NCBI RefSeq assembly: GCF_024497955.1
Contig: NZ_JANHKP010000019.1
Span: 62,001-126,000 of the forward strand
Length of the DNA: 64,000 nucleotides
Direction: 5' to 3'
DNA from: Streptomyces sp. C10-9-1
GTDB taxonomy: Bacteria > Actinomycetota > Actinomycetes > Streptomycetales > Streptomycetaceae
In this document: positions 35,843 to 45,846 of the stretch, piece after piece
Numbering within the stretch: position 1 is the first letter of the stretch
How the letters are laid out: each line of letters opens with the position of its first letter
Notes under the pieces: model-generated
What the model saw: the letters and a program-made list of their open reading frames with translations, nothing else
The model's database searches: none
Told to the model about the DNA's origin: nothing
Program-made: the position numbers and the translations under genes

Positions 35843-36775
35843 ATGAGACTCGGAGTCCTCGACGTCGGATCGAACACGGTGCACCTGCTCGCAGTGGACG
35901 CCCACCCGGGCGCCCGCCCCCTGCCCGCGCACTCGCACAAGGCGGAACTCCGCCTCGCGGAGCTGCTGGACGAGGCGGGCGCCATCTCGCCCGAGGGCGT
36001 CGACGAGCTGGTCAAGACCATCGGCGAAGCGCAGCACGCCGCCGAGGACCAGGGGTGCGAGGAGGTGCTGGCCTTCGCGACCTCGGCCGTGCGCGAGGCC
36101 GTCAACGCCGAGGCCGTCCTGGCCCGGGTGAAGGACGAGACCGGGGTGGACCTGACCGTCCTGTCCGGTGAGGAGGAGGCGCGGCTGACCTTCCTCGCCG
36201 CCCGCCGCTGGTTCGGCTGGTCCGCGGGCCGTCTGCTCGTGCTGGACATCGGCGGCGGTTCGCTGGAGGTCGCCTACGGCATGGACGAGGAGCCCGACGC
36301 GGCCGTCTCGCTGCCCCTCGGCGCCGGGCGGCTGACCGCCAGCCTGCTGCCCGGGGACCCGCCGGACCCCGAGGACGTCCGGGCGCTGCGCCGCCATGTG
36401 CGCACCGAGATCGCCCGCACCGTCGGGGAGTTCAGCCGGCTCGGCCGCCCCGACCACATCGTGGCCACCTCGAAGACCTTCAAGCAGCTCGCCAGGATCG
36501 CCGGTGCCGCGCGGTCCGCGGAGGGCCTGTACGTGCAGCGGGACCTGAGTCGTTCGTCACTCGCCGAGTGGCTCCCCCGGCTCGGTGCGATGACCGTCGA
36601 GGAGCGCGCCGCCCTCCCGGGCGTCTCCCCGGGCCGGGCGGCCCAGCTGCTGGCGGGCGCCCTGGTCGCCGAGGCCGCGATGGACCTCTTCGGCGCCGCC
36701 GAGCTGGAGATCTGCCCCTGGGCCCTGCGCGAGGGAGTCATCCTGCGCCGCCTCGATCACCTCCCGGCCCGCTGA
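35843..36775 (+). CDS. Ppx/GppA-family phosphatase
   Basis: A 310-residue exopolyphosphatase/guanosine pentaphosphatase family protein of the ASKHA fold. [19 protein letters not shown] is phosphate-binding loop 1; [22 protein letters not shown] and [14 protein letters not shown] complete the active site. It is the short form (one catalytic module, no C-terminal HD domain), common in actinobacteria. Role: hydrolysis of polyphosphate or pppGpp, not decided by sequence. ATG 35843; a sugar isomerase-like gene follows after 23 bp. Confidence 0.93.
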   Translation: MRLGVLDVGSNTVHLLAVDAHPGARPLPAHSHKAELRLAELLDEAGAISPEGVDELVKTIGEAQHAAEDQGCEEVLAFATSAVREAVNAEAVLARVKDETGVDLTVLSGEEEARLTFLAARRWFGWSAGRLLVLDIGGGSLEVAYGMDEEPDAAVSLPLGAGRLTASLLPGDPPDPEDVRALRRHVRTEIARTVGEFSRLGRPDHIVATSKTFKQLARIAGAARSAEGLYVQRDLSRSSLAEWLPRLGAMTVEERAALPGVSPGRAAQLLAGALVAEAAMDLFGAAELEICPWALREGVILRRLDHLPAR

Positions 36776-36798
36776 GCGGCCCCCGTAGGCTGTCTCCC

Positions 36799-37620
36799 GT
36801 GTCAGAACCAGTGCTGCGCATTCCGGACGCGAAGGTCGTCCTGTCGACGGCCTCCGTCTACCCGGAGAGCACGGCGACGGCCTTCGAGGTCGCCGCGCGC
36901 CTCGGCTACGACGGTGTCGAGGTCATGGTCTGGACGGACCCGGTCAGCCAGGACGTCGAGGCGCTGCGCAGGCTCTCCGACTACCACGGCATCCCGGTCC
37001 GCGCGGTGCACGCGCCGTGCCTGCTGATCACCCAGCGGGTCTGGTCCACCGACCCCTGGACCAAGCTCCAGCGTGCGCGTGCCGCCGCCGAGAGGCTGGG
37101 CGCCTCGACGGTGGTCGTCCACCCGCCGTTCCGCTGGCAGCGCGGCTACGCGCGCGAGTTCGTGCGGGGCGTCTGGCGGATGGCCGACGAGACGGACGTC
37201 CGCTTCGCCGTGGAGAACATGTACCCCTGGCGCTACCGCGACCGGGAGATGCTCGCCTACGCGCCCGACTGGGACGTGACCAAGGACGACTACCGCCACT
37301 TCACGGTCGACCTGTCCCACACCGCGACCTCGCGCACCGACACCCTGGCGATGGTGGACCGGATGGGCGACCGGCTCGCCCATGTGCACCTCGCCGACGG
37401 CAGGGGGTCGGCCAAGGACGAGCACCTGGTGCCCGGCCGCGGCGACCAGCCCTGCGCCGAGCTGCTGGAGCGGCTGGCCCACGGCCGCTTCGGGGGTGAC
37501 GTCGTCATCGAGGTCAACACCCGCCGGGCGATGTCCGCGGCGGAGCGCGAGGCGGACCTCGCCGAGGCCCTGGCCTTCACCCGGCTGCATCTGGCCTCCT
37601 CCCGCACGCCCGGTCCGTGA
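36799..37620 (+). CDS. Xylose isomerase-like TIM-barrel protein
   Basis: A 273-residue member of the AP endonuclease 2/sugar phosphate isomerase-epimerase superfamily. Metal-site residues are visible in [40 protein letters not shown] and VVIEVNTR. Substrate unknown. The GTG start lies 23 bp after the Ppx/GppA gene, so an operon is likely. Confidence 0.88.
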   Translation: MSEPVLRIPDAKVVLSTASVYPESTATAFEVAARLGYDGVEVMVWTDPVSQDVEALRRLSDYHGIPVRAVHAPCLLITQRVWSTDPWTKLQRARAAAERLGASTVVVHPPFRWQRGYAREFVRGVWRMADETDVRFAVENMYPWRYRDREMLAYAPDWDVTKDDYRHFTVDLSHTATSRTDTLAMVDRMGDRLAHVHLADGRGSAKDEHLVPGRGDQPCAELLERLAHGRFGGDVVIEVNTRRAMSAAEREADLAEALAFTRLHLASSRTPGP

Positions 37621-37738
37621 CCGGCCCGGACCGCCCCGTCCGCCCCCGGCCGGGGGCCCGGGGCGCGCCCGGCGACGGGGGCCGTGCCCGCCCGGCCGCC
37701 GACCCGACCCCGCCGCCCACCACCGAGGAGCCCGCCAG

Positions 37739-38425
37739 GTGACCGAGGAGCCCAGACGACGGGGCCGCCCCGCGCGCCGGGCGGCCGACGCGCGCCCCGG
37801 GGCCCGGGAGCGGATCCTGCAGGCCGCCCGCACCGAGTTCGCCGAGCGCGGCTACGACAGGACCACCATGCGGGGGATCGCCCGCGCCGCGGAGGTGGAC
37901 GCCGCGCTGGTGCACCACTACTTCGGCACGAAGGACGAGGTCTTCGCCGCGGCCATCGAGCTGTCCTTCGAGCCCGCCATGATCGTCCCGCAGATCCTCG
38001 GGCAGGGTGCGGAGGGCATCGGCGAGCGGCTGGCCCGCTTCTTCATCGGCGTCTGGGAGAACCCCGCCACCCGCGCCCCGCTGCTGGCGGTCATCCGGTC
38101 GGCGCTCACCCACGAGGCCGCGGCCGCCGTGCTGAGGGGCTTCGTGCTGCGGCGGCTGCTGGAGAGGGTGGCCGCGGAGCTGGAGGTGCCCGACCCCCGG
38201 CTGCGGGCCGAGCTGGCGGCCTCGCACATGGTCGGCGTGGCCGTGCTGCGGTACGTGCTGCGCGTGGAGCCCCTGGCGTCGTCCGACCCGGAGGAGATCG
38301 TGCGGCTGGTCGCGCCGTCCCTCCAGCGCTACCTGACCGCGGCGGACGCGGCGGGTGACGCTCCGGCCGGCCCGCCCGGCGGCCGGGGCCCCGCGGGTGG
38401 CGGCGCGGGCCCCGGCGAGGTCTGA
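37739..38425 (+). CDS. TetR-family transcriptional regulator
   Basis: A 228-residue regulator. The N-terminal helix-turn-helix is clear ([20 protein letters not shown] and [20 protein letters not shown]). The C-terminal ligand domain contains [15 protein letters not shown], a pattern I associate with the TetR_C_17/MtrR-like actinobacterial group. The tail is Gly/Pro-rich. GTG start; 118 bp after the TIM-barrel gene and 134 bp before ilvD. Target unknown. Confidence 0.92.
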   Translation: MTEEPRRRGRPARRAADARPGARERILQAARTEFAERGYDRTTMRGIARAAEVDAALVHHYFGTKDEVFAAAIELSFEPAMIVPQILGQGAEGIGERLARFFIGVWENPATRAPLLAVIRSALTHEAAAAVLRGFVLRRLLERVAAELEVPDPRLRAELAASHMVGVAVLRYVLRVEPLASSDPEEIVRLVAPSLQRYLTAADAAGDAPAGPPGGRGPAGGGAGPGEV

Positions 38426-38559
38426 GCCCGGCCGCGGGGCCGGCGCACCGGCCGCCCGCAGGGCGGTCTCCGCGTCCCACATCCCGGGCAAGCTGTCCAG
38501 ATCTTGGAGCGACGGCGTACGCTCGACCCAGGCACAACCATCACGAGGAGCGAGCGACG

Positions 38560-40410
38560 ATGCCCGAGCTGAGGTCCCGCACGGTCACCCACGGACGCAA
38601 TATGGCGGGCGCCCGCGCCCTGATGCGCGCCTCGGGCGTAGCCAGTGAGGACATCGGCAAGCCCATCGTCGCCGTCGCCAACTCCTTCACCGAGTTCGTC
38701 CCCGGTCACACCCACCTCGCGCCGGTCGGCCGGATCGTCTCGGAGGCGATCAAGGCGGCGGGGGCGGTGCCGCGCGAGTTCAACACCATCGCCGTCGACG
38801 ACGGCATCGCGATGGGCCACGGCGGGATGCTCTACTCGCTGCCCTCGCGCGACCTGATCGCCGACTCGGTCGAGTACATGGTGGAGGCGCACTGCGCCGA
38901 CGCCCTGATCTGCATCTCCAACTGCGACAAGATCACCCCCGGGATGCTGATGGCCGCGCTGCGCCTGAACATCCCCACCGTCTTCGTCTCCGGCGGGCCG
39001 ATGGAGGCCGGCAAGGCGACCCTGGTCGACGGCACCGTCCGCAAGCTGGACCTGATCAACGCGATCGCCGACGCGGTCGACGAGAACGTCTCGGACGAGG
39101 ACATCCTCCGCATCGAGGAGAACGCCTGCCCGACCTGCGGCTCCTGCTCCGGCATGTTCACCGCCAACTCGATGAACTGCCTGACCGAGGCGATCGGCCT
39201 CTCCCTGCCGGGCAACGGCTCCGTCCTCGCCACCCACACCGCCCGCCGCGCCCTGTACGAGAACGCGGCCCGCACCGTCGTGGACATCACCAGGCGCCAC
39301 TACGAGGGCGGTGACGACTCCGTCCTGCCGCGCAGCATCGCCACCCGCGCCGCCTTCGAGAACGCGATGGCCCTGGACATCGCCATGGGCGGCTCGACCA
39401 ACACGATCCTCCACCTGCTGGCCGCCGCCCAGGAGGCCGAGCTCGACTACGACCTCTCCGACATCGACCAGGTCTCCCGCCGGGTGCCCTGCCTGGCCAA
39501 GGTGGCGCCGAACGTCGCCCCCGGCGGCACGTACTACATGGAGGACGTGCACCGGGCGGGCGGCATCCCGGCGATCCTCGGCGAGCTGTACCGCGGCGGC
39601 CTGCTGAACGAGGACGTCCACACCGTCCACGCGGCCTCCGTCAAGGAGTGGCTGGACACCTGGGACGTGCGCGGGGGCTCCCCCTCCGAGGAGGCCGTCG
39701 AGCTGTGGCACGCCGCCCCGGGCTGCAGGCGCTCCGCCGAGGCGTTCTCCCAGTCCGAGCGGTGGGACACCCTGGACCTCGACGCCTCGGGCGGCTGCAT
39801 CCGCGACGTGGAGCACGCCTACTCCGCGGACGGCGGCCTCGCCGTGCTGAAGGGCAACCTCGCCGTGGACGGCTGCGTGGTGAAGACCGCGGGCGTCGAC
39901 GAGTCGATCTGGACCTTCGAGGGCCCGGCCGTGGTCTGCGAGTCGCAGGACGAGGCCGTCGACAAGATCCTCCGCAAGGAGATCGCGGCGGGCGACGTGG
40001 TCGTCATCCGCTACGAGGGCCCGCGCGGCGGTCCGGGGATGCAGGAGATGCTGTACCCGACCTCGTTCCTGAAGGGCCGCGGGCTCGGCAAGGCCTGCGC
40101 CCTCGTCACCGACGGCCGCTTCTCCGGAGGCACCTCGGGCCTGTCGATCGGCCACGCCTCCCCGGAGGCCGCCTCCGGCGGGACCATCGCCCTCGTCGAG
40201 GACGGGGACCGCATCCGCATCGACATCCCCGGCCGCTCCATCGAGCTGCTGGTGGACGAGGCGACCCTGGACGCCCGGCGCGAGGCCCTGGGCGGGGTCT
40301 ACGCCCCCCGGGACCGCGAGCGCAAGGTGTCGGCCGCGCTGCGGGCGTACGCCGCCATGGCGACCAGCGCCGACAAGGGCGCCGTCCGCGACGTCTCCAG
40401 GCTCGGCTGA
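38560..40410 (+). CDS. ilvD: Dihydroxy-acid dehydratase
   Basis: A 616-residue Fe-S dehydratase of branched-chain amino acid and pantoate-precursor synthesis. Cluster cysteines are in [12 protein letters not shown] and [14 protein letters not shown]; the signature SLPGNGS and the C-terminal [16 protein letters not shown] (catalytic Ser region) are intact. It makes ketoisovalerate, the precursor of pantoate, so it is linked in metabolism to the panC operon upstream. ATG 38560 after GGAGCGAGC. Confidence 0.97.
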   Translation: MPELRSRTVTHGRNMAGARALMRASGVASEDIGKPIVAVANSFTEFVPGHTHLAPVGRIVSEAIKAAGAVPREFNTIAVDDGIAMGHGGMLYSLPSRDLIADSVEYMVEAHCADALICISNCDKITPGMLMAALRLNIPTVFVSGGPMEAGKATLVDGTVRKLDLINAIADAVDENVSDEDILRIEENACPTCGSCSGMFTANSMNCLTEAIGLSLPGNGSVLATHTARRALYENAARTVVDITRRHYEGGDDSVLPRSIATRAAFENAMALDIAMGGSTNTILHLLAAAQEAELDYDLSDIDQVSRRVPCLAKVAPNVAPGGTYYMEDVHRAGGIPAILGELYRGGLLNEDVHTVHAASVKEWLDTWDVRGGSPSEEAVELWHAAPGCRRSAEAFSQSERWDTLDLDASGGCIRDVEHAYSADGGLAVLKGNLAVDGCVVKTAGVDESIWTFEGPAVVCESQDEAVDKILRKEIAAGDVVVIRYEGPRGGPGMQEMLYPTSFLKGRGLGKACALVTDGRFSGGTSGLSIGHASPEAASGGTIALVEDGDRIRIDIPGRSIELLVDEATLDARREALGGVYAPRDRERKVSAALRAYAAMATSADKGAVRDVSRLG

Positions 40411-40416
40411 CCGCCC

Positions 40417-40456
40417 ACGGCCCCGCGACCCGCCCCGGGCCGGTCGCGGGGGCCGT
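40417..40456. terminator. Hairpin between ilvD and the kinase gene
   Basis: A 14-bp stem with one bulged base (40417-40430 with 40442-40456) lies between convergent ends and touches the kinase stop codon. Confidence 0.6.
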
Positions 40457-42636
40457 CACCAGCCGCCGGGGGCGGCCGCGTCCAGGGCGAAGACGCTGCC
40501 GTCGGGTGCCGTCGCGTGGACCCGGCCCCCGGCGAGCACCGGGGCGGGCAGCCGCGGGCTGAAGGTGTTCCGCCCGGTGTGCATCCGGGGGTCGCTCTGG
40601 CCCACGAGGGTGCCCCGGGCCGCGTCCACCGCGAGCAGGCGCCCGTCCCCGGACGAGACGAAGACCGCGCCCGCCCCCGCCGCCGGGCGGGAGAGCCTTG
40701 CCGCCGCGGTCTCCAGCCGCCACAGCTGCGCGCCCCGCCCGCCGTCCGCTGCCGTGTCCACCGCGATCAGCGAGCCGCCCGCCCCCGTGACGTGCACGGT
40801 GTCGCCGTGCGCGGCAGCCTGGGCCTGGTCCACGGGCGCGTCGAGCGGGACGCGGGTCACCGAGCCGTCCGCACCGGAGAGCTCCAGGCGCACCACGGCA
40901 TCGGTGAAGCCGTCGAGGTCCGAGGCCAGCAGGTGCAGCGCGGGCCCCGCCGGTTCCACCGGGGAGAGCAGCCCGTCCAGCCTCCGCTCCCACAGCGGCC
41001 GGCCGTCGTCCGGCGCCACCGCGCCGACGGTGGTGGCGGACCCGTCGGCCGACGGGGTGACGGCGAGCAGCGGCCCGCCGGGCGAGGCCACCCACTGCGC
41101 CCCGGCCCGGCCCCGGGCGGTCCAGCGCACGGCTCCCGTCGCCGCGTCCAGCGCATCGAGCCGGCCGTCCGCGGACACCAGCAGCACCAGGCCGCCGGCG
41201 ACGCGCACCGCCGCGTGGCCGGAGGCGTCGCGCTCCCAGCGCACCTCCCCGCTCTCCGGGTCGAGCGCCCGGTGCCGCCCGCCGCCCGAGGGGGTCACCT
41301 GCAGCAGGCCGCCGGAGAGCACCGGTGCCTCGCCCCCGCCGGGACGGGCGTGCGCTCCGGCCGTCCAGGCGGTCGTGCCGTCGGCCGCCTCCAGCCGCAC
41401 CGCGGTCGTCCCCGGCGCCGTGCAGAACACCGCGCCCGCCGAGGCCGTGCACGCGGGGATGCCGCTGCCGGACGCCTCCCGCAGCGGCACGCTCCACGGC
41501 CGGAGGGCACCGTCGGCCGTGTTCGCCGCGGGCGCGGGCGACCCGCCCCCGCGGTCCCCGGGTGCCGCGACGGAGAAGGCCACCGCGGCGGCGGCCACCG
41601 CTGCGCAGGCGGCCGAGACCAGCCGTACGGCGCGGCGCCGCGGCCGGGAGCGGTGCGGAGGGAGCGCCCGAGCCCCCGCGGGGGCCCGCCCTCCGCGGGT
41701 CCCCTCCGCCTCCCCGGCGCCGGCCGCGGGCCGATCGGCCGCGGTGTCCGGGCCGGACCCCCGCTGCGCCGGGATGTGGGCCTGGGTGTCGTGGGCGGCC
41801 GAGGGCGAGGCCGCCCGCAGAGCCACCATCACCTCGTACGGGGAGGGGCGGTCGGCCGGGTCCTTGGCGAGGCAGCGGCGCAGCAGCGGCACCAGGTCGC
41901 CGGGCACGCCCGTCAGGTCGGGGTCGTCGTGCACGACCTGGTAGGCCACGATGTAGGGGCTGTCGGAGTCGAAGGGGCCGCGACCCGTCGCCGCGTGCAC
42001 CAGCACCGCACCGAGCGCGAACACGTCGGCCTCGGGGCCGACTTCCCGGGGGCGCTGGAACTGCTCGGGCGCCATGAACGGCGGTGTCCCGATCAGCTTC
42101 CCCGTCTCGGTGCGCAGTTCGCTGTCGCGCGGGCGGGATATGCCGAAGTCGATGACTTTCGGCCCGTCCCGGGCGAGCAGCACGTTGCCCGGTTTGAGGT
42201 CACGGTGGACCACTCCGGCCCGGTGGATGTCGCGCAGCGCCTCCGCCAGGCCCGCCCCGACCCGGCGCAAGCGCGCGGAGTCCAGCGGTCCGTGGCCCTT
42301 GACCTCCTCGGCCAGGGTGGGGCCCTCGATGAACAGGGTGGCCATCCACGGGCGCGGCGCGTCCGGATCGGCGTCGACGACCGGCGCGGTGAAGGCCCCG
42401 CTCACCCGGCGGGCCGCGGCGACCTCCTGCCGGAACCGCGCCCTGAACTCGGGGTCCGCCGCGTGCTCGGCGTGCACCACCTTGACCGCCAGCCGCAGCC
42501 CGGACGCCGAGGACGCCAGGTGCACGACACCCATCCCGCCGTGCCCCAGGCACTCCTCCAGCCGGTACTGCCCGGCCTGCCCGGGCTGTTCCGCGTCCGG
42601 GAACGCCCCGGTGCTCCGCAGCGGCGGCATCCCCAC
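40456..42636 (-). CDS. Membrane Ser/Thr protein kinase with PQQ-type beta-propeller sensor
   Basis: A 726-residue PASTA-less eukaryotic-type kinase. The catalytic domain (residues about 23-285) has the Gly loop GHGGMGVVHLA, Lys in LAVKVVH, HRDLKPGNV, DFGISRP and APEQFQRP. A disordered stretch and one transmembrane helix (about 335-357) lead to a C-terminal extracytoplasmic region of repeated PQQ-like blades (TGAVRWTARG, SGEVRWERD, GSVFALDA). It could couple an outside ligand to phosphorylation inside. GTG 42636 or ATG 42630 could start it. Confidence 0.9.
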   Translation of the reverse strand: MGMPPLRSTGAFPDAEQPGQAGQYRLEECLGHGGMGVVHLASSASGLRLAVKVVHAEHAADPEFRARFRQEVAAARRVSGAFTAPVVDADPDAPRPWMATLFIEGPTLAEEVKGHGPLDSARLRRVGAGLAEALRDIHRAGVVHRDLKPGNVLLARDGPKVIDFGISRPRDSELRTETGKLIGTPPFMAPEQFQRPREVGPEADVFALGAVLVHAATGRGPFDSDSPYIVAYQVVHDDPDLTGVPGDLVPLLRRCLAKDPADRPSPYEVMVALRAASPSAAHDTQAHIPAQRGSGPDTAADRPAAGAGEAEGTRGGRAPAGARALPPHRSRPRRRAVRLVSAACAAVAAAAVAFSVAAPGDRGGGSPAPAANTADGALRPWSVPLREASGSGIPACTASAGAVFCTAPGTTAVRLEAADGTTAWTAGAHARPGGGEAPVLSGGLLQVTPSGGGRHRALDPESGEVRWERDASGHAAVRVAGGLVLLVSADGRLDALDAATGAVRWTARGRAGAQWVASPGGPLLAVTPSADGSATTVGAVAPDDGRPLWERRLDGLLSPVEPAGPALHLLASDLDGFTDAVVRLELSGADGSVTRVPLDAPVDQAQAAAHGDTVHVTGAGGSLIAVDTAADGGRGAQLWRLETAAARLSRPAAGAGAVFVSSGDGRLLAVDAARGTLVGQSDPRMHTGRNTFSPRLPAPVLAGGRVHATAPDGSVFALDAAAPGGW

Positions 42637-42764
42637 CCCCGTCCGATGGTGCGCACACGCGACGCTCGGAGCCTAGTCGATGACGCATGCGATTCGGCCA
42701 TCGCTTGCTAGCCTGCGCGCGGCGGGCCGAGGTGGTCCGCGAGGACGTGACGACGGGGGTTGCC

Positions 42765-43073
42765 ATGGGGGTCGACGAGGTGTCCGGCGCGGGGGCCGAA
42801 GGGGTGCGGACGGCGGGGTACACGGTGCCGCGGTACCCGGTCGCACCGGGGGTCCGGCTGAACGTGCGCTCGGGGCCGGGCACGCAGTACCGGGTGGTCC
42901 GGGTGCTGCCGTACGGGGCGAGCGTGCCGGTCAACTGCCAGACGGCCGGCCAGTGGGTCACCGGCCCCTACGGCACCAGCAACATCTGGGACAACATCGC
43001 CGACGGCCAGTTCGTCTCGGACGCCTACGTCCTGACGGGCAGCGACGGGTACGTGGCCGTCCGCTGCTCCTGA
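42765..43073 (+). CDS. Small SH3-like domain protein
   Basis: About 102 residues (ATG 42765; an in-frame ATG at 42687 would add 26 residues). VAPGVRLNVRSGPGTQYRVVRVLPYG is a bacterial SH3 (SH3b) repeat, and the C-terminal half (CQTAGQWVTGPYGTSNIWDNI...YVAVRCS) has two cysteines. SH3b domains usually bind cell wall peptides, yet no signal peptide is visible with either start. Divergent from the membrane kinase gene. Function unknown. Confidence 0.72.
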   Translation: MGVDEVSGAGAEGVRTAGYTVPRYPVAPGVRLNVRSGPGTQYRVVRVLPYGASVPVNCQTAGQWVTGPYGTSNIWDNIADGQFVSDAYVLTGSDGYVAVRCS

Positions 43074-43111
43074 CGGCCGAGGGGCGGCCCCGGCCGTCCA
43101 CCGCCGTGCCG

Positions 43112-43160
43112 CGAGGCCCGGGGCCCGGCGCGCAGCACGCGCGCCGGGCCCCGGGCCTCG
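43112..43160 (+). terminator. Very strong terminator (22-bp perfect stem)
   Basis: Inverted repeat 43112-43133 with 43139-43160, 22 bp without mismatch and a 5-nt loop (AGCAC), 38 bp after the SH3-like gene. One of the strongest hairpins in the window; no U-tract. Confidence 0.85.
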
Positions 43161-43254
43161 TGCCGTGCGGGAGCCCGGGCCCTCGCCTGGGGCGAGGCAC
43201 ATTCCTGTGGTCGTCACCATGATGTAGGTCTGGCATTAGTGTGCGCCGCACAGT

Positions 43255-43605
43255 ATGGTGTCGTTCGTGGCCGTAGAAGAACTGTCCCTGAGCCAGGCTC
43301 AGGAGCTGCGCCGCGGGACGGTCGTGCTGGCCTGCCTGGCGCTGCTCCGCACGCCCCAGTACGGGTACGCCCTGCTGGAGACCCTCAACGAAGCGGGGGT
43401 CTCCGTCGACGGCAACACGCTCTACCCGCTGCTCCGCCGGCTGGAGAAGCAGGGCCTGCTCACCAGCGAATGGAACACCGACGAGTCCCGGCCGCGGAAG
43501 TTCTACCGGGTCAGCCCGGACGGCTCCCGCGTCCGCACCTCCCTGGTGCGGGAATGGGAGGACCTCGTCGCCTCGATCTCACGACTCACCAAGGAGAACG
43601 GATGA
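43255..43605 (+). CDS. PadR-family transcriptional regulator
   Basis: A 116-residue winged-helix regulator (LRRGTVVLACLALLRTPQYGYALLE, VDGNTLYPLLRRLEKQGLL, RPRKFYRVSPDG). ATG 43255; a GTG at 43267 is possible. Its stop overlaps the next gene (ATGA). PadR genes coupled to multi-helix membrane proteins with a HAAS-type N-terminus are a common module, in which the regulator controls its own operon. Confidence 0.92.
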   Translation: MVSFVAVEELSLSQAQELRRGTVVLACLALLRTPQYGYALLETLNEAGVSVDGNTLYPLLRRLEKQGLLTSEWNTDESRPRKFYRVSPDGSRVRTSLVREWEDLVASISRLTKENG

Positions 43606-44549
43606 GCACGAGCACGCTCACCGAGCGCTACGTGCATGAGGTCGTCCGGCGGCTCCCCGCCGACCAGCGCCAGGACATCGCGCAGGAGTTGCGCGCCACC
43701 ATCGCCGACACCGTCGACGGCCGCCCCGGTGCCGACCCCCGGGCCGCGGAACGCGAGGTGCTGATCGAACTCGGCGACCCCGTGCGCTACGCCGCCCGGT
43801 ACACCGACCGGCCCGCGGCGTTCATCGGGCCCGACCTCTACCCCTCCTACGTCCGCCTCCTGCGCCCGCTGATGGCCGGTCTGCTCCCCGTCGTGGCCGT
43901 CGTGTTCACGGTGCTCGACCTCCTGGACGGGCGCGGCGTGGGCCAGGCGCTGGCCACCGGCGCCGGCACCCTCTTCTCCTTCGGCGCCCAGCTCTTCGCC
44001 GCGGTCACCCTGCTCTACGCCGCCGCCGACCGGATGCGCCGCCCGCGCGGCATGCTCGCCTCCGCGGCCGCCTGGTCCCCGGAGGACCTGCCCGAGGTCC
44101 GGCAGGGCGAGCGCACCGGCACGGCCGCCGCGAGCCTGGCCGCGGCGGCCCACGTGGTGCTCATCGCCCTGGTGTTCTGGCAGCACACCGCCCGGCCCTA
44201 CCGGCTCGGTGACGGCACCCCGGTCGAGGTCCTGGACCCCGCCCTGTGGTCGGGCTGGATCTGGCCCGTCCTCGGCGGACTGGCCGCCCTGGCGGCCGTC
44301 GGTGTCGCCCGGGTCGCCGCGGGTGGCTGGACCCTGCGTCTGGCCGCCTGGTACACGGCCGCCCAGGCGCTGTTCAGCCTGCCGCTGGCCTGGGTGCTGC
44401 ACCGCCAGCTCCTGCTCAACCCCGAGTTCCTGGCCGACGCCACGGCGCTGTGGGACTCCCCGGACCCCGTCTACGACGGCATGGCGCTGCTCGTGCTGCT
44501 GGGTGCGGCGATCGGGGTCTTCACGGCCTTCCGCGACGCCCGCCGATGA
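43602..44549 (+). CDS. PadR-linked membrane protein with HAAS-like N-terminus
   Basis: A 315-residue protein. The first 70 residues (ERYVHEVVRRLPADQRQDIAQELRATIAD, VLIELGDPVRYAARYTDRP) form the helical HAAS/permease-prefix domain. About six transmembrane helices follow (for example LMAGLLPVVAVVFTVLDLL, IWPVLGGLAALAAVGVARV). It starts with ATG overlapping the PadR stop by 4 bp, so the two are translationally coupled. Biochemical role unknown. Confidence 0.85.
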   Translation: MSTSTLTERYVHEVVRRLPADQRQDIAQELRATIADTVDGRPGADPRAAEREVLIELGDPVRYAARYTDRPAAFIGPDLYPSYVRLLRPLMAGLLPVVAVVFTVLDLLDGRGVGQALATGAGTLFSFGAQLFAAVTLLYAAADRMRRPRGMLASAAAWSPEDLPEVRQGERTGTAAASLAAAAHVVLIALVFWQHTARPYRLGDGTPVEVLDPALWSGWIWPVLGGLAALAAVGVARVAAGGWTLRLAAWYTAAQALFSLPLAWVLHRQLLLNPEFLADATALWDSPDPVYDGMALLVLLGAAIGVFTAFRDARR

Positions 44550-44553
44550 GACC

Positions 44554-44641
44554 GCGCTCCGGTGCGCGGGGTACACCCCCGGCCCCCGCACCGGAGCGCA
44601 CCACGCAGGAGGGGCCGCCCGGCCGCAGGAGCCGGGCGGCC
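44554..44641 (+). terminator. Two tandem terminator hairpins
   Basis: A 13-bp perfect stem (44554-44566 with 44587-44599) is followed by an 11-bp perfect stem (44613-44623 with 44631-44641). The first begins 5 bp after the PadR-linked gene stop. Confidence 0.8.
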
Positions 44642-44726
44642 CACGTGCCAGGCCCACGGGTGCGGTCCCCGGGCGTCCGGGCACACGGATGGCCCGGGGC
44701 GGGCGTGACGCGGCAGGATGCTCCGC

Positions 44727-45305
44727 ATGACCCTGCCCACCCCCGAACTGCGCACCGCCCGCCTGCGACTGCGGCCGTTCACCGGCACCGACGCGGCGTC
44801 GCTGTACGCGCTGCACAGCAGCGCCCACGTGCTGCGCTACTGGGACTCCCCACCCTGGACCGAACCGGCCCGCGCCCAGCGCTTCATCGCGACCTGCCGG
44901 ACGATCGAGGAGGAGGGCACGGGAGCCCGGGTGGCCGTCGACCGCGTCCGCGACGGCGCGTTCATCGGCTGGTGCGGCCTGACCGGCTGGAACCCGGACT
45001 TCCGCAGCGCGTCCCTCGGCTACGTCCTCGACGCCGCCGCGTGGGGCCACGGCTACGCCACGGAGGCCGCGCACGCCGTCCTGCGGTGGGCGTTCGACAC
45101 CCTGGACCTGAACCGCGTCCAGGCCGAGACCGACACGCGCAACGTGGCGTCCGCCCGGGTCCTGGAGAAGCTCGGCTTCGTCCGCGAAGGCACCCTCCGC
45201 GAGGACTGCGTCGTCAACGGCGACGTCTCCGACTCCTGGGTCTTCGGCCTGCTCCGCCGCGAGTGGCACCCGACGTCGTCGCCCGCGCCGGAACCGAACC
45301 GGTGA
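44727..45305 (+). CDS. RimJ/RimL-type GNAT acetyltransferase
   Basis: A 192-residue GNAT protein: LRTARLRLRPFTGTDAASLYAL, GWCGLTGWNPDFRSASLGYVL, AWGHGYATEAAHAVLRWAF, LNRVQAETDTRNVASARVLEKLGF are the classic Acetyltransf_3 pattern for ribosomal-protein or amino-acid N-acetylation. ATG 44727 (MTLPTPELRT) is preferred to 44718. It is the last ordinary gene before the biosynthetic cluster. Confidence 0.9.
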   Translation: MTLPTPELRTARLRLRPFTGTDAASLYALHSSAHVLRYWDSPPWTEPARAQRFIATCRTIEEEGTGARVAVDRVRDGAFIGWCGLTGWNPDFRSASLGYVLDAAAWGHGYATEAAHAVLRWAFDTLDLNRVQAETDTRNVASARVLEKLGFVREGTLREDCVVNGDVSDSWVFGLLRREWHPTSSPAPEPNR

Positions 45306-45846
45306 ACAAGGCCACGAGGGACGTCCACGGCGAACGCGGGACGCCCGTCCGGCGGGGAGCAGCGAGTGGCCGGCGGACGACCGCAGCGCATCACCGAAGT
45401 CCGGCGGCAGGCCGCCCGGCTGATCCGGGACTGCCACCCCAAGGGGCACCGACCCCGCCCGTGCGACGCGGCCGTCACGCGGGGCTGCGCTGGCCTCGGC
45501 GGCAGCACCTGCGCCGTCGATCGGTGCGCGACCGGGCTCCTTCCCGCCCTGTCCACCGGCGGCGGCAGCCCGGCCACCGGCAGCGTGTCTCCCCGCGGTG
45601 AAGCGGTGCACTTCCGCGAACACGCGGGCGTGCTCCCGGCGTTCCCGCCGACGCGACACTGCCGGAGCCGAAGGCCGCCGGCACCGGGCAGGGCATCGCC
45701 CGCGCTCCGCCGACCGCCTCGTCGCATCCTGACCCGCCCGCCCCCGGCGGGCTGTGCGCGATCCACCCGCCTCCCCGCAGGCCCCCGCCGACCACGCCCG
45801 CCGAGCGGACCGGCGGCCCTCCCTCGCCCCCGGGCGGTCCCGCCCG
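45306..45846. other. Intergenic region at the left edge of the gene cluster
   Basis: 541 bp between the convergent GNAT gene and the adenylation gene. Reading frames cross it, but none has a recognisable start, domain or protein-like composition. It may be decayed coding sequence marking the boundary between chromosomal core and the biosynthetic cluster. No insertion sequence or tRNA seen. Confidence 0.5.
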
